Shown piece by piece: positions 23,576 through 32,172 of a stretch of DNA of 64,000 nucleotides. The notes below the pieces were generated by a model. That model saw only the letters and a program-made list of their open reading frames with translations, was not told the origin of the DNA and did no database searches. A program made the translations under genes and the position numbers. The stretch comes from Sodaliphilus pleomorphus (GTDB lineage Bacteria; Bacteroidota; Bacteroidia; Bacteroidales; Muribaculaceae), in the NCBI RefSeq assembly GCF_009676955.1, contig NZ_CP045696.1, positions 1,991,001 to 2,055,000 on the forward strand, read 5' to 3'. Position 1 is the stretch's first letter, and each line of letters begins with the position of its first letter.

Positions 23576-25099
23576 ATGAAAATTTTTACTACCGATGGTA
23601 TAAGAAGAATAGACGAAGCGACAATCGAAGCCGAAAACATCTCGTCACTCGACCTCATGGAGCGTGCCGCCTCGGCGGTGGCCTACGAGGTCATCTCGCG
23701 TTGGCGCCCCTCAAAGCGCCTGGTGATATTTGCCGGGCCCGGCAACAACGGCGGCGATGCGCTGGCTGCGGCGCGCATGCTCTCGGAGCAGGGCTACCGG
23801 TCGGAGGTGTACTTGTTCAACATCAAGTCGTCGCACCTGTCGCCTTGCTGCTCGACCAACAAGGACCGCCTGCAGGACTGTCCCAACGTGGAATTCAACG
23901 AGGTGGTCGACACCTTCAACCCTCCCGAGCTGGGTCCCGACGACGTTGTGCTCGACGGCCTCTTCGGCTCGGGGCTGCGCAGCCCGCTCAAGGGCGGCTA
24001 CTCGGCTCTGGTGCAATACATCAACGACTCGGGCGCCTATACCGTCTCGATCGACGTGCCCTCGGGCCTGTTTGGAGAGTGGAACATGGGCACCGACCAC
24101 CGCAACATCATCAAGGCCAAGCTCACGCTGGCCTTCCAGTTCAAGCGCCTCTCGTTCTTCTTTGCCGAGAACGCCCAGTTTGTGGGCGAGGTGAAGGTGC
24201 TCGACCTCGACATGGACGAGCGCGCCATCGCCCAGGTGCCCACCGACTTCTATCTCATCGAGCGCGACGACGTGAAGGCTGCCTTGCGCCCTCACAACCC
24301 GTTTATCAACAAGTATGACAACGGCACGGTCTTTCTCGTGGCCGGCAGCTACGGCATGATGGGAGCCGCTGTGCTCGCCGCCCGCGGTGCCACTCGCGCC
24401 GGTGCGGGCCTGGTCACTGTGCACGCCCCACGCTGCGGCTTTGTGCCCCTGTCGACAGCCGTGCCCGAGGTGCTCTTCGAGGCCGACCGCAACGAGATCT
24501 TCACCACCAACATCGACCTTTACCACAAGTACAGCGTGGTGGCTCTGGGGCCGGGCATGGGTACGAGCGACGAGACTGTCGACGCCGTCGACACCTTCTT
24601 GAAGAGCTACCGCCAGCCCTGCATTCTCGATGCCGACGCTCTCAACTGCATTGCCAAGCGCCCCATCTTGCTGCGCAGCATTCCCAAGGGGTCGATACTC
24701 ACGCCGCACGAGGCCGAGTTTGACCGCCTCTTCGACCTGCATCGCACCGACGAGGAGCGCCTCAAGAAAGCCATCGACGTCTCTAAGCTCTACGAGGTCA
24801 CCATCGTGCTCAAGGGCCACTACACCATGACGGTGCGCCCCGATGGCAAGGTCTACATCAACAGCAGCGGCAACGCCGGCATGGCCACCGCTGGCAGCGG
24901 CGACTGCCTCACAGGCGTGATTGCCGCCTTTATCGCCCAGGGCTATGCTCCCGACTGGGGCGTGGTGCTGGCCGTGTATGTGCACGGCCTGGCAGGCGAC
25001 ATCGCTGTCGAGGAGCAGGGCACCCACGGCCTCATCGCCCCCGATATTGCCAACAGCGTGGGCCGTGCAATACACAGCCTTGTCAAGCGCCCCGAGTGA
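23576..25099 (+). CDS. nnr: Bifunctional NAD(P)H-hydrate epimerase / ADP-dependent NAD(P)HX dehydratase
   Basis: 507 residues. Repairs hydrated NADH and NADPH. The N-terminal half (about 1-215) is the YjeF_N epimerase, with GPGNNGGDALAAARML as the nucleotide-binding loop. The C-terminal half (about 230-505) is a ribokinase-fold dehydratase with GSYGMMGAAVLAARGATRAG, ALGPGMG, LTPHEAEFDRL and the catalytic NAGMATAGSGDCLTG loop (GSGD aspartate). Both domains look intact and full length. It has its own promoter and ends just before the convergent TonB-receptor remnant. Confidence 0.93.
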   Translation: MKIFTTDGIRRIDEATIEAENISSLDLMERAASAVAYEVISRWRPSKRLVIFAGPGNNGGDALAAARMLSEQGYRSEVYLFNIKSSHLSPCCSTNKDRLQDCPNVEFNEVVDTFNPPELGPDDVVLDGLFGSGLRSPLKGGYSALVQYINDSGAYTVSIDVPSGLFGEWNMGTDHRNIIKAKLTLAFQFKRLSFFFAENAQFVGEVKVLDLDMDERAIAQVPTDFYLIERDDVKAALRPHNPFINKYDNGTVFLVAGSYGMMGAAVLAARGATRAGAGLVTVHAPRCGFVPLSTAVPEVLFEADRNEIFTTNIDLYHKYSVVALGPGMGTSDETVDAVDTFLKSYRQPCILDADALNCIAKRPILLRSIPKGSILTPHEAEFDRLFDLHRTDEERLKKAIDVSKLYEVTIVLKGHYTMTVRPDGKVYINSSGNAGMATAGSGDCLTGVIAAFIAQGYAPDWGVVLAVYVHGLAGDIAVEEQGTHGLIAPDIANSVGRAIHSLVKRPE

Positions 25100-25107
25100 C
25101 TTGTTGC

Positions 25108-25455
25108 TCAGTAGTACAGAATGTGCCGGTCGTAGTCGCCGCCGCGCACAAACACGCCTGCCGTACCCTTGGTGCCCGACTGCACACCTGGAACCTTCTG
25201 TAGCGACTTGAGCACATCGGGCTCGCCCAGAAATACGGGTACCGCCATAATCTGCTGTTTGCTCAGTGTGGTGGCACTCATCTGCGACGAGGCGACGCCA
25301 AAATTGTTCTGGCTGCCCTACACAACCGCATTGTCGAGTTGCAGGCCTCGTGCCAGTGTGACCGTGTCGGCAGTGACGCGACTTGCCGTGCCGGCGGCAG
25401 CCGCCCCTGCCCATAGTGCGGCCCATGTGAAAATGGCTATAAGTGCACGCTTCAT
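25108..25455 (-). pseudogene. TonB-dependent receptor remnant (signal peptide and plug fragment, amber-interrupted)
   Basis: On the minus strand a signal peptide (MKRALIAIFTWAALWAGAAA) leads into LARGLQLDNAVV, then TAG at 25318-25320. The same frame continues with SSQMSATTLSKQQIMAVPVF, LGEPDVLKSLQKVPGVQSG and FVRGGDYDRHILYY, then TGA. These are the plug-domain hallmarks of SusC/FecA-like TonB receptors (VPxFLGExDVLK, LPGVQS, VRGG), but the rest of the plug and the whole barrel are missing. So the gene is broken twice: a premature stop and loss of about 600 or more residues. It lies 23 bp downstream of a lipoprotein gene on the same strand, likely once its operon partner. Confidence 0.8.
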
Positions 25456-25478
25456 GCGCTGTGTTTCGTTATAAGTGA

Positions 25479-26027
25479 TTACGGTATTACGGCTTTCCAA
25501 ACCATGCGAGCGTGCAACGACGCTGCATCATAGCCTTTCACCTCATAGGGAAGCTTTCGGTCCATAACTATGCGTCCTGTGTTCTGTGACATGTCAAGCG
25601 CTATTACTGTATATTTTTCGGGCGGATAATATGTGCTTGATATAGGGTCGAAGCGCATGGTTGCAGTGATGACCTTGCCATCGATCGTCATCTGCCTTGT
25701 CTTGACAATGGGAATTTCACTGTCATACTCTATGGTTGCATTGGTGTGCATTTTAATTGGCAGCCCTGGGATTTTGGTTTTTCCCGAAGCGGTCTTGTTG
25801 TCGTAGTAGAAGGCATATTCTTGCACCCACTCGTAGTGGTTGAGGGCGTCGATGAGTTGGGCTTGTGAGTAGTTGATGGTGGCGTCGACAAGTTTGCCTT
25901 TCTCAAGAAAAACCTTTCCGTTCCCGTCTTGTGTACGCGGCACCTGTGCAGGATCGTCGGGCTCGTCGTTACCACATGCACATAAAATGAATGCACACGC
26001 CAGCGCGATTAAACCTATCTTTTTCAT
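25479..26027 (-). CDS. Lipoprotein of unknown function
   Basis: 182 residues. Start set at the ATG at 26027 because MKKIGLIALACAFILCAC ends in a lipobox (L-C-A-C) followed by GNDEPDD, an acidic sequence of the kind linked to surface export of Bacteroidota lipoproteins. The mature part is beta-rich with no recognised domain. The upstream extension of the frame is AT-rich and non-coding. The downstream gene is the broken TonB-receptor remnant, so this may be an orphaned partner of a lost uptake system. Confidence 0.72.
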   Translation of the reverse strand: MKKIGLIALACAFILCACGNDEPDDPAQVPRTQDGNGKVFLEKGKLVDATINYSQAQLIDALNHYEWVQEYAFYYDNKTASGKTKIPGLPIKMHTNATIEYDSEIPIVKTRQMTIDGKVITATMRFDPISSTYYPPEKYTVIALDMSQNTGRIVMDRKLPYEVKGYDAASLHARMVWKAVIP

Positions 26028-26773
26028 GTCTTTATAATGATTTGTTGTTGTTTGTTTTGAAAGTATTGCAGAAACTTTTGTATACTCTTGTGGGTGTGAT
26101 GAAGCATTACCACCCGAGATTTGTCTCTGTGTTAATTTTGTCCTGAATGGTTTTGGCGTAGGTGTAATTGAAGACCGTTGCTCTATTGCTAATGGGAAAA
26201 TCCAAAAGGTGGTAAAAGTCTTTCTTGTTACATCCAATGGCAAATATAATATAAATTTTTAAATATCAGCACTTTTGCATGAAAAAAATTAAAGGAATCT
26301 ACAAAAAGTTTCAGATGTAAAATGCGGGAAGCCATTGCATTACTCTGATTCGGTAGCAGGCCATGCGCGGCTGGGACTAAAGTGGGACTGGCTGTTGAAT
26401 GTGTTGTGGCAATGGCACAACCCCGAAAGGCAGAGCCTTGCTCGATGGGGTTTTGCCTCGACTCGGGGGGGTAGGTGAGGCGTCGTGCTCGACCTGCCAC
26501 GGTTTTGTCACTTTTTGCCGAAAATGGGGTGTAATCGTTCAAAAGTTCACCTTTATTGCACTTTTTCTTCATTTTGTGCAGGTTTTCACCGTTTTTGGAA
26601 AAAAGTGAATCTTTCGTAGTGTACCATTTTGTTAAAAAGTGTTATTTTTGAAATTTTCAATTTTGCCGAATTTTGAAAATTAAACTGCCATAAAGCACAA
26701 TTATAAGTCGGTTTAGGACAGTGTAGCGCCACTATGAGTTTGCAACCGTAAATGTTTAAGAACGTTTTAATGA
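26028..26773. other. Long AT-rich intergenic region without a supported gene
   Basis: About 750 bp between the divergently oriented lipoprotein and NlpC/P60 genes. AT content is clearly above that of neighbours except for a GC-rich island at about 26405-26510. A minus-strand frame of 114 codons (26228-26572) crosses it but has no signal, domain or promoter I recognise. A TATTTTTG match occurs at about 26642-26649, plus strand. Possible relic DNA or a non-coding RNA; nothing firmer can be said. Confidence 0.4.
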
Positions 26774-26805
26774 TTTGGTTTTAGAGCCGTCGCGTATTAA
26801 ATTTG
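26774..26805 (+). promoter_or_regulatory. Full Bacteroidota promoter of the NlpC/P60 gene
   Basis: TTTG at 26774-26777 (-33 element), exactly 20 bp, then TAAATTTG at 26798-26805 (-7 element). This is among the best consensus matches in the window. Confidence 0.7.
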
Positions 26806-26811
26806 TGGAGC

Positions 26812-26954
26812 AATTAAGAAGAAAACCAGTGAATTTCGTGTGAAATTCATTTATGCTATCAATTTTCTCTTTTGAAGCTAACCGATGATTCCGCCTCTGG
26901 AGTCATGACCACCTTGGGGCAATGAAGCCCCGACCGATGCTAAAAAATTGTTAT
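26812..26954 (+). promoter_or_regulatory. Structured 5' leader RNA of the NlpC/P60 gene
   Basis: Predicted leader of about 143 nt with several stems: an outer stem (about 26816-26825 with 26863-26871, one bulge) enclosing a perfect hairpin TGAATTTC/GAAATTCA (26830-26849); then ATGATTCC/GGAGTCAT (26885-26906); then TTGGGGC/GCCCCGA with a 6-nt loop (26914-26933), ending 21 nt before the ATG. Most leaders here are only 20-80 nt, so this one is likely regulatory. It matches no riboswitch class I can name with confidence. Confidence 0.5.
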
Positions 26955-27509
26955 ATGAAGAATATTCAGTCGATATTAGGACGCTGCTTGCTGGTTACCC
27001 TCATGATAGTTACCTGTGCTACAGGTGCTCAAGCCCAGCGTCTCAACCGCCACAAGAAATCTCATCGCGGCACAGTAGCCGAGCAGATCGCCAAAGCCTC
27101 GATCAAAAACAACCCTGCCGAGCAGGTGCGAGAGCTCCTGGCCTATGCCTTCACCTTCAAGGGCACACCCTATGTGTATGGTGCGATGAGCCCCAGCGGC
27201 TTCGACTGCTCAGGTTTCACGAGCTATGTGTTCAAGAAATTCGGCATTCGCCTCAACCGCTCGTCGCGCGGGCAGGTGAATGACGGGCGCCGCGTTTCGC
27301 GCGAGGACATCAAGCCGGGCGACCTGGTGTTTTTCAACGGCCGGGCAGGTCGCGGCGGCGTGGGCCATGTGGGCATCGTGACCGAGAGCTACGGCGACGG
27401 CACGTTCCGCTTCATTCACGCAGCCTGCAGCCGCGGGGTGAGCGAGAGCAAGTCGACCGAGGCCTATTACCGCTCGCGTTATGTGGGCGCCTGCCGGGTG
27501 ATAGAGTAG
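26955..27509 (+). CDS. Secreted NlpC/P60-family peptidoglycan hydrolase
   Basis: 184 residues. A signal peptide (MKNIQSILGRCLLVTLMIV onward, cleaved near AQA) precedes one NlpC/P60 domain (about 55-184). The catalytic cysteine is in SGFDCSGFTSYVFKKFG, and the histidine in GGVGHVGIVTE; FIHAACSRGV supplies the third position. Family members cut D-glutamyl-diaminopimelate bonds in murein stems. No SH3 or LysM domain is present. Start chosen at 26955 to begin the signal peptide; an upstream ATG at 26922 lies inside the leader hairpin region. It is a single-gene unit with a terminator. Confidence 0.9.
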   Translation: MKNIQSILGRCLLVTLMIVTCATGAQAQRLNRHKKSHRGTVAEQIAKASIKNNPAEQVRELLAYAFTFKGTPYVYGAMSPSGFDCSGFTSYVFKKFGIRLNRSSRGQVNDGRRVSREDIKPGDLVFFNGRAGRGGVGHVGIVTESYGDGTFRFIHAACSRGVSESKSTEAYYRSRYVGACRVIE

Positions 27510-27566
27510 TCAAAAAAAAGATTAGAGCATAACAGATTAATTTTTTTATACTTTTTATAGTTGATG

Positions 27567-27610
27567 CGAAAGGGCCATGTCGCGACCGACACCGCCCTTT
27601 CGTTATTTTT
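27567..27610 (+). terminator. Terminator after the NlpC/P60 gene
   Basis: Stem CGAAAGGGC (27567-27575) pairs with GCCCTTTCG (27594-27602), followed by TTATTTTT. Confidence 0.75.
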
Positions 27611-27658
27611 ATTGCCGTGTGCGGGGCTCGTGCAGCCTGTTGCCCCGAAAAAAATTCT

Positions 27659-27666
27659 TATCTTTG
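27659..27666 (+). promoter_or_regulatory. -7 promoter element of the helicase gene
   Basis: TATCTTTG, 36 bp ahead of the ATG at 27703. Confidence 0.6.
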
Positions 27667-27702
27667 TTGTATTGTATAAAATATATTGATGCCTGAACAG
27701 GA

Positions 27703-29850
27703 ATGTACACTCAACCACTTTTCAACGACTTGAACGAGCGCCAGCTCGAGGCAGTGAAGACCACCGAGGGGCGGCTGCGCATCGTGGCCGGCGCCGGCTC
27801 GGGCAAGACCCGCGTCATCGCCCACCGCTATGCCTACCTGGTGAACGTGCTGGGTATCGATCCGGCCGGCATCTTGTGCATGACCTTCACCAACAAGGCC
27901 GCCCAGGAAATGAAGAGCCGCATCGCCACGCTCGTGCACCGCGGCAACGTGAACGACTATGTGTGCACGATACACGGCTTCTGCGTGCGCTTCCTGCGCC
28001 AGGAGATCTTCAGACTGGGCTGGCCTGCCAATTTCCAAATCATCGACGAGCAAGACGCCAAGGTGCTGGCCAAGCACGTGATGCAGGAGCTGGGGCTCGA
28101 CCGCACCAAGGCCACCGTGCGCAAGTTTCTCGCTGCCATAGGTCTGGCCAAGGGGCAGCAGCGGCAGCACTACGTGGGGCGCTACATGCTGCCTGGCTCC
28201 AAGGATGTGGAGGGCAGCGACGAGTTTTCGCGCTATCTCAAGGTGCAACTCAAGCATTTTGTGCTCGACTACGACGACCTCGTCTATTTCACGCTCTACA
28301 TTTTCGACCACTTCGAGACTGTGCGCCGGCACTGGCAGCAGGAAATCAACTATGTGCAGGTCGACGAGGTGCAGGACTGCGACCGCGACGAGTGGGATGT
28401 GATCAATGCCGTGAGCGGCGGCTACAACAACTTGTGCATCGTGGGCGACCCCGACCAGGCCATCTATGAGTGGCGCGGCGCCAGGCCCAGCCTCTTTGTC
28501 AACTTCAAGAGCGACCGCGACATCTTCCTGACCGAGAACTACCGCTCCACGCCCAACATTCTCGACGTGGCCAATTCGATCATTGCCCACAACCGCGACC
28601 GCCTGCCCAAGGAGCTGTTCACCCGCTGCCCTGCCGGTGCGCTGGTGCTCTACCACCACTTCAAGGGCGAGACGCAGGAGAGCGAGTGGATAGTGAGGCA
28701 AATCAAGAAAAACGTGGCTGGCGGCGAGGCCCAGAACAGCGACTTTGCCATCTTGTACCGGGCCAGCTACCTCTCGCGCTCGATCGAGCAGGAGCTCATC
28801 AAGCAGAAGGTGAAATATGTGGTGTGGGGCGGCATACGCTTCTTTGAGCGCCGCGAGATAAAAGATGCCCTGGCCTACTTGAGCCTCGTGGCACGCAACG
28901 ACGACCTGTCGTTTATGCGGGTGGTGAACCTGCCCAGCCGCAAGTTTGGCCCCGCCTCGATGCAGCACCTGGCCCGATTGGCCCTCGACGAGGACCGACC
29001 GCTCTACGACACGCTGGCCGCTCACCGCGGCGAGGCGACATTCGGGCACTGCAAGCTCGACGGCTTTGTGCGAGCCATCGAGCAGGCGCGCCAGGCCATG
29101 GCCAGCGGCAAGAGCATAGGCGACATCTTCGAGTTGCTCATGCGCACTACTGGACTCAAGGACTTGCTGCGCAAGGACGAGGACGAGGATCGCCTCGAGA
29201 ATCTCGACGAGCTGGCTGCCAGCATTGCCTACTATGAAGACGAGCATCGCAACGACGAGCTCCCCGTCACCATCGAGCGCTACCTGCAAGACATCGCGCT
29301 CTACACCAATGCCGACTATCGCAAGGACGGCACCGCCGTGCGGCTCATGACCATACACCAGGCCAAGGGGCTGGAGTTTCCCTGTGTGATCGTTGTGGGC
29401 ATGACCGAGGGCATCTTCCCCAGCCACCGCGCCCTGCGCGAGCGCAAGCGTGCTGCCGAGGAGGAGGAGCGCCGGCTCATGTATGTGGCAGTGACGCGTG
29501 CCCAGCGTGTGCTGGTGCTCACCGAGAGCGAGGGCTACGACAATGCCGTGCAGGGCGAGAAGTACCCGTCGCGTTTCATCGGCGAGATCGACGAGCGCTT
29601 GCTCACGGTCAAGGGCAACCCCGACCCACAGCTCTTTGCCGCCTCAAGGGCACTGGCGGCCCGCCTGGCCGACGACCTGGAGATGGCCACCCGTGCCGAC
29701 GAGGCAGGCATCCATCTGGGCGATGTGGTGGCCCACCCGGTCTTTGGGCAGGGCGTGGTCGTCGAGCAGCGGCCTGGCGGGTCGCTGGTGGTGAAGTTTG
29801 CCGTGGGCAACCGCATGCTCATGCCGGCGGTGCTCACCAAGTGCGAGTGA
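27703..29850 (+). CDS. UvrD/PcrA/Rep-family superfamily 1 DNA helicase
   Basis: 715 residues. ATP-driven 3'-5' DNA translocase. Motifs in order: Q-motif LNERQLEAVKTTEG, Walker A VAGAGSGKTRVIAHR, Ia MTFTNKAAQEMKSR, II QVDEVQDCDRDEW, III IVGDPDQAIYEWRGA, IV ENYRSTPNILDVAN, V LMTIHQAKGLEFPCVIV and VI RLMYVAVTRAQRVL. The C-terminal GDVVAHPVFGQGVVVEQ resembles the Tudor-like RNA-polymerase-interacting tail of PcrA. No nuclease domain is fused. Which of uvrD, pcrA or rep it represents is not settled here. It has its own promoter and is convergent with the phosphoesterase operon. Confidence 0.93.
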   Translation: MYTQPLFNDLNERQLEAVKTTEGRLRIVAGAGSGKTRVIAHRYAYLVNVLGIDPAGILCMTFTNKAAQEMKSRIATLVHRGNVNDYVCTIHGFCVRFLRQEIFRLGWPANFQIIDEQDAKVLAKHVMQELGLDRTKATVRKFLAAIGLAKGQQRQHYVGRYMLPGSKDVEGSDEFSRYLKVQLKHFVLDYDDLVYFTLYIFDHFETVRRHWQQEINYVQVDEVQDCDRDEWDVINAVSGGYNNLCIVGDPDQAIYEWRGARPSLFVNFKSDRDIFLTENYRSTPNILDVANSIIAHNRDRLPKELFTRCPAGALVLYHHFKGETQESEWIVRQIKKNVAGGEAQNSDFAILYRASYLSRSIEQELIKQKVKYVVWGGIRFFERREIKDALAYLSLVARNDDLSFMRVVNLPSRKFGPASMQHLARLALDEDRPLYDTLAAHRGEATFGHCKLDGFVRAIEQARQAMASGKSIGDIFELLMRTTGLKDLLRKDEDEDRLENLDELAASIAYYEDEHRNDELPVTIERYLQDIALYTNADYRKDGTAVRLMTIHQAKGLEFPCVIVVGMTEGIFPSHRALRERKRAAEEEERRLMYVAVTRAQRVLVLTESEGYDNAVQGEKYPSRFIGEIDERLLTVKGNPDPQLFAASRALAARLADDLEMATRADEAGIHLGDVVAHPVFGQGVVVEQRPGGSLVVKFAVGNRMLMPAVLTKCE

Positions 29851-29874
29851 CACGCTTCTCACATTATTCCCATT

Positions 29875-31515
29875 TTATAGCTTGAACGCAGCGGGGCGGG
29901 CGAGGGTGCGCCTGTAGACGCGCCCGAAGCTGTCGCGCACGGTGATGCTGACCTCGTGGTCGGGCGTGGCGGCCTGCACCTTGAAGATGTGGAAGGTGGG
30001 CAGGCCCATGTTGTCGCCCGGCACCTTGTGGTGCTTTTTGAAATAGGGCAGGGCATAGGCCAGGAAGTGGCCGGGTGCAGCGCTGCGCACGGGTGTCACG
30101 GGCAGCGGGCGGCCGTCTTCGGTGGCCTCGATGCTCCAGTCGTCGTCGCAGGCATACACGTTGACCAGCACCGTGTTGGGCTCCCAGTTGTCCCAATTGG
30201 GCACTTTGGCGCTCAAGGCTTTCATCGCGAGCACGTCGCTGTCGCTGTGCATGAAGCGGTTCACCTGGTTCATGTCCCACAGGCTGCATTGCGGGTTGCT
30301 CTCGTCTTGTATCGAGGCATATTGCCACTGCAGCGAGTCGCCCGCAATGGTCCACTTGCTGTAGCCGGCCGGCGACCCGTCGGTGCACATCTCGCGGCCC
30401 GAGAGTTGCCCGGTCCACCACCAGGTGGCACACACGGCGGCTATGTTGTGCTCCCACATGCTGGTCGTGTCGGTCTTGAAGGCTGCCGGGTGCACGTTGC
30501 GGTTCACGTGGGTGTGGCCGGTGAGCACGTGCACGCGCTTGAAGCCCTTGAAGCAGGCGGCAAGCGCGTCGATGTTTTTGATAGTGGCCACGGGCTGGCG
30601 GTTGTGATCGAAGTGCCAGGCCGGAATGTGCTGGCACACGATGACGGGCGTCGACTTGTCGACGAGCGCCAGGTCCTGGCGCAGCCACTTGAGCTGATAG
30701 TCGGTGACCAGGGCCTCGTAGTTGCGTGCGCCGGCAATGCCCGTGCGCCGCCGCCCGGGCAGGTCGTCGTTTTTGTAGTAGATGTCGTCGAGCACCACAT
30801 AGTGCACCCGGCCCAGGTCGAAGGAGTAGTAGTTGGGGCACACGATGGTGCGCCACGGCTTGGAGGCCAGCAGGTCGGTGCCCTCGCCCTGAGGCACGGC
30901 CCCGTCGTTGTCGTGGTTGCCTATCACGGGAAACAGGGGCATGGGATAGCCCATGTCGCGCTGGTCGGCCATGAAAGAGGCCAGGTTGTAGTTGTTGCTG
31001 TACCAGAAGGCGTCCCAGGTGAGGTCGCCCAGCAGTATCGAGTAGATGCGCTCGCCGCGTGCCTGGGCCTGTTTCTTCTCTTGCTTGAGCCTGGCGATGA
31101 AGCCGCGCTTGTAGGCCTTGCGGTCGCCCAAGCGCCGTGCCAGGTGGGTGTCGGCGCCCACGATGAGGGTGTAGTTGTCGTTGTCGACGCGGTTGAGGGC
31201 AAAGTCGTGCACCTCGGCCACTGTGCTGTCGGGGTGGTTGAGCAGTTGCCAGAATTGCGGGTCAAAGCCGTCGCGGCATGCAGGCTCGTAGCCGCGCGGC
31301 ACCGTGACAAAGACGTAGCCGTTCATTTTGCCGCTGGTCATGCTGTAGTAGCCGCCGGCATCGGTGGTGGTGACTGTGATGCCGTCGCTCACGGCCACGC
31401 CGGCTATTCCATGACCGCCGCAGGTCACGCGGCCTGTGATGTTGTGCGCCTGGCTGGCGAGGGCGGCAAGTGCCGCAGCAAGCAGCAGGCACAATCGTGA
31501 AGTTGTAGCATTCAT
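29875..31515 (-). CDS. Secreted calcineurin-like phosphoesterase with N- and C-terminal accessory domains (paralogue 1)
   Basis: 546 residues. Signal peptide, then a carboxypeptidase-regulatory-like beta domain (about 20-95, MetallophosN type), a metallophosphoesterase core with GADTHLA, LGDLTWD, VIGNHDNDGA and VLTGHTHVNRN supplying the metal ligands, and a C-terminal MetallophosC-type domain (about 370-546). The first metal motif reads GADTHL where many have DxH in a D-S/P-H context. Substrate unknown. Start at 31515 (MNATTSRLCLLL) begins the signal peptide. It is the last gene of a three-gene run with a lipoprotein and a longer paralogue. Confidence 0.87.
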   Translation of the reverse strand: MNATTSRLCLLLAAALAALASQAHNITGRVTCGGHGIAGVAVSDGITVTTTDAGGYYSMTSGKMNGYVFVTVPRGYEPACRDGFDPQFWQLLNHPDSTVAEVHDFALNRVDNDNYTLIVGADTHLARRLGDRKAYKRGFIARLKQEKKQAQARGERIYSILLGDLTWDAFWYSNNYNLASFMADQRDMGYPMPLFPVIGNHDNDGAVPQGEGTDLLASKPWRTIVCPNYYSFDLGRVHYVVLDDIYYKNDDLPGRRRTGIAGARNYEALVTDYQLKWLRQDLALVDKSTPVIVCQHIPAWHFDHNRQPVATIKNIDALAACFKGFKRVHVLTGHTHVNRNVHPAAFKTDTTSMWEHNIAAVCATWWWTGQLSGREMCTDGSPAGYSKWTIAGDSLQWQYASIQDESNPQCSLWDMNQVNRFMHSDSDVLAMKALSAKVPNWDNWEPNTVLVNVYACDDDWSIEATEDGRPLPVTPVRSAAPGHFLAYALPYFKKHHKVPGDNMGLPTFHIFKVQAATPDHEVSITVRDSFGRVYRRTLARPAAFKL

Positions 31516-31552
31516 TGTTGCGAGTGTGATTGAAGATGTGAGCTGGAGGGCC

Positions 31553-32149
31553 TCATTGCTGGTTGAAGATGAGCGATATCGACGACAGCCCGTTGTCCTC
31601 GTCGTTGTTGTGGATCTGCACGATGCGGTTGCCGTGCTGGTAGCGGTAGCCCACAATGTCGGTGCTCTCGCCCACGACCGTCGACTGGCCTATCACGGTC
31701 TTCTGCATGGCGTAGCCCTTGTGCTTCAGGGCCTCGAGCAGCTGTGCATATTGCCGGTCGACCGCGGCCTTGGCACCATAGCGGGAGTGCATCGTCACCG
31801 AGTAGAGCCCCTTGTCGTCGCACTGCACCTGCAGGTTGTTCCACTTCATGCCCAGGTAGTCGTAGCCGGCAGTGTCGGCGGGCACCAGCACCTTCACCAG
31901 CACCGGCTGGCCGGCGGCATCGGCGCCAATGGTGTCGAAGTGGGCCTCGTCGAGGCCGGCGGCATCGGTAAATCCCTTGCTGTAGAGGCCGCGGGTCACC
32001 TGCTGGCGGCTGTCGCCGAAGTGGATGGCCCCGCCCGCAAAGCTGCCCTCTATGGCCTGCCCGCCGGCAGTGTTGCCGGCGCTTTTCTCGCGGCAGCCCG
32101 TGGCAAGGAGCATTGCGGCCGCCGTGGCGATGATGACAAGACTTTTCAT
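31553..32149 (-). CDS. Lipoprotein of unknown function
   Basis: 198 residues. MKSLVIIATAAAMLLATGC gives a lipobox (L-A-T-G-C) followed by REKSAG. The mature domain is alpha/beta with no recognised motif. It lies between the two phosphoesterase paralogues, 23 and 37 bp from them, so it is in their operon. Confidence 0.72.
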   Translation of the reverse strand: MKSLVIIATAAAMLLATGCREKSAGNTAGGQAIEGSFAGGAIHFGDSRQQVTRGLYSKGFTDAAGLDEAHFDTIGADAAGQPVLVKVLVPADTAGYDYLGMKWNNLQVQCDDKGLYSVTMHSRYGAKAAVDRQYAQLLEALKHKGYAMQKTVIGQSTVVGESTDIVGYRYQHGNRIVQIHNNDEDNGLSSISLIFNQQ

Positions 32150-32172
32150 GTGTGCGCTTGTGTGTGTGGTTT

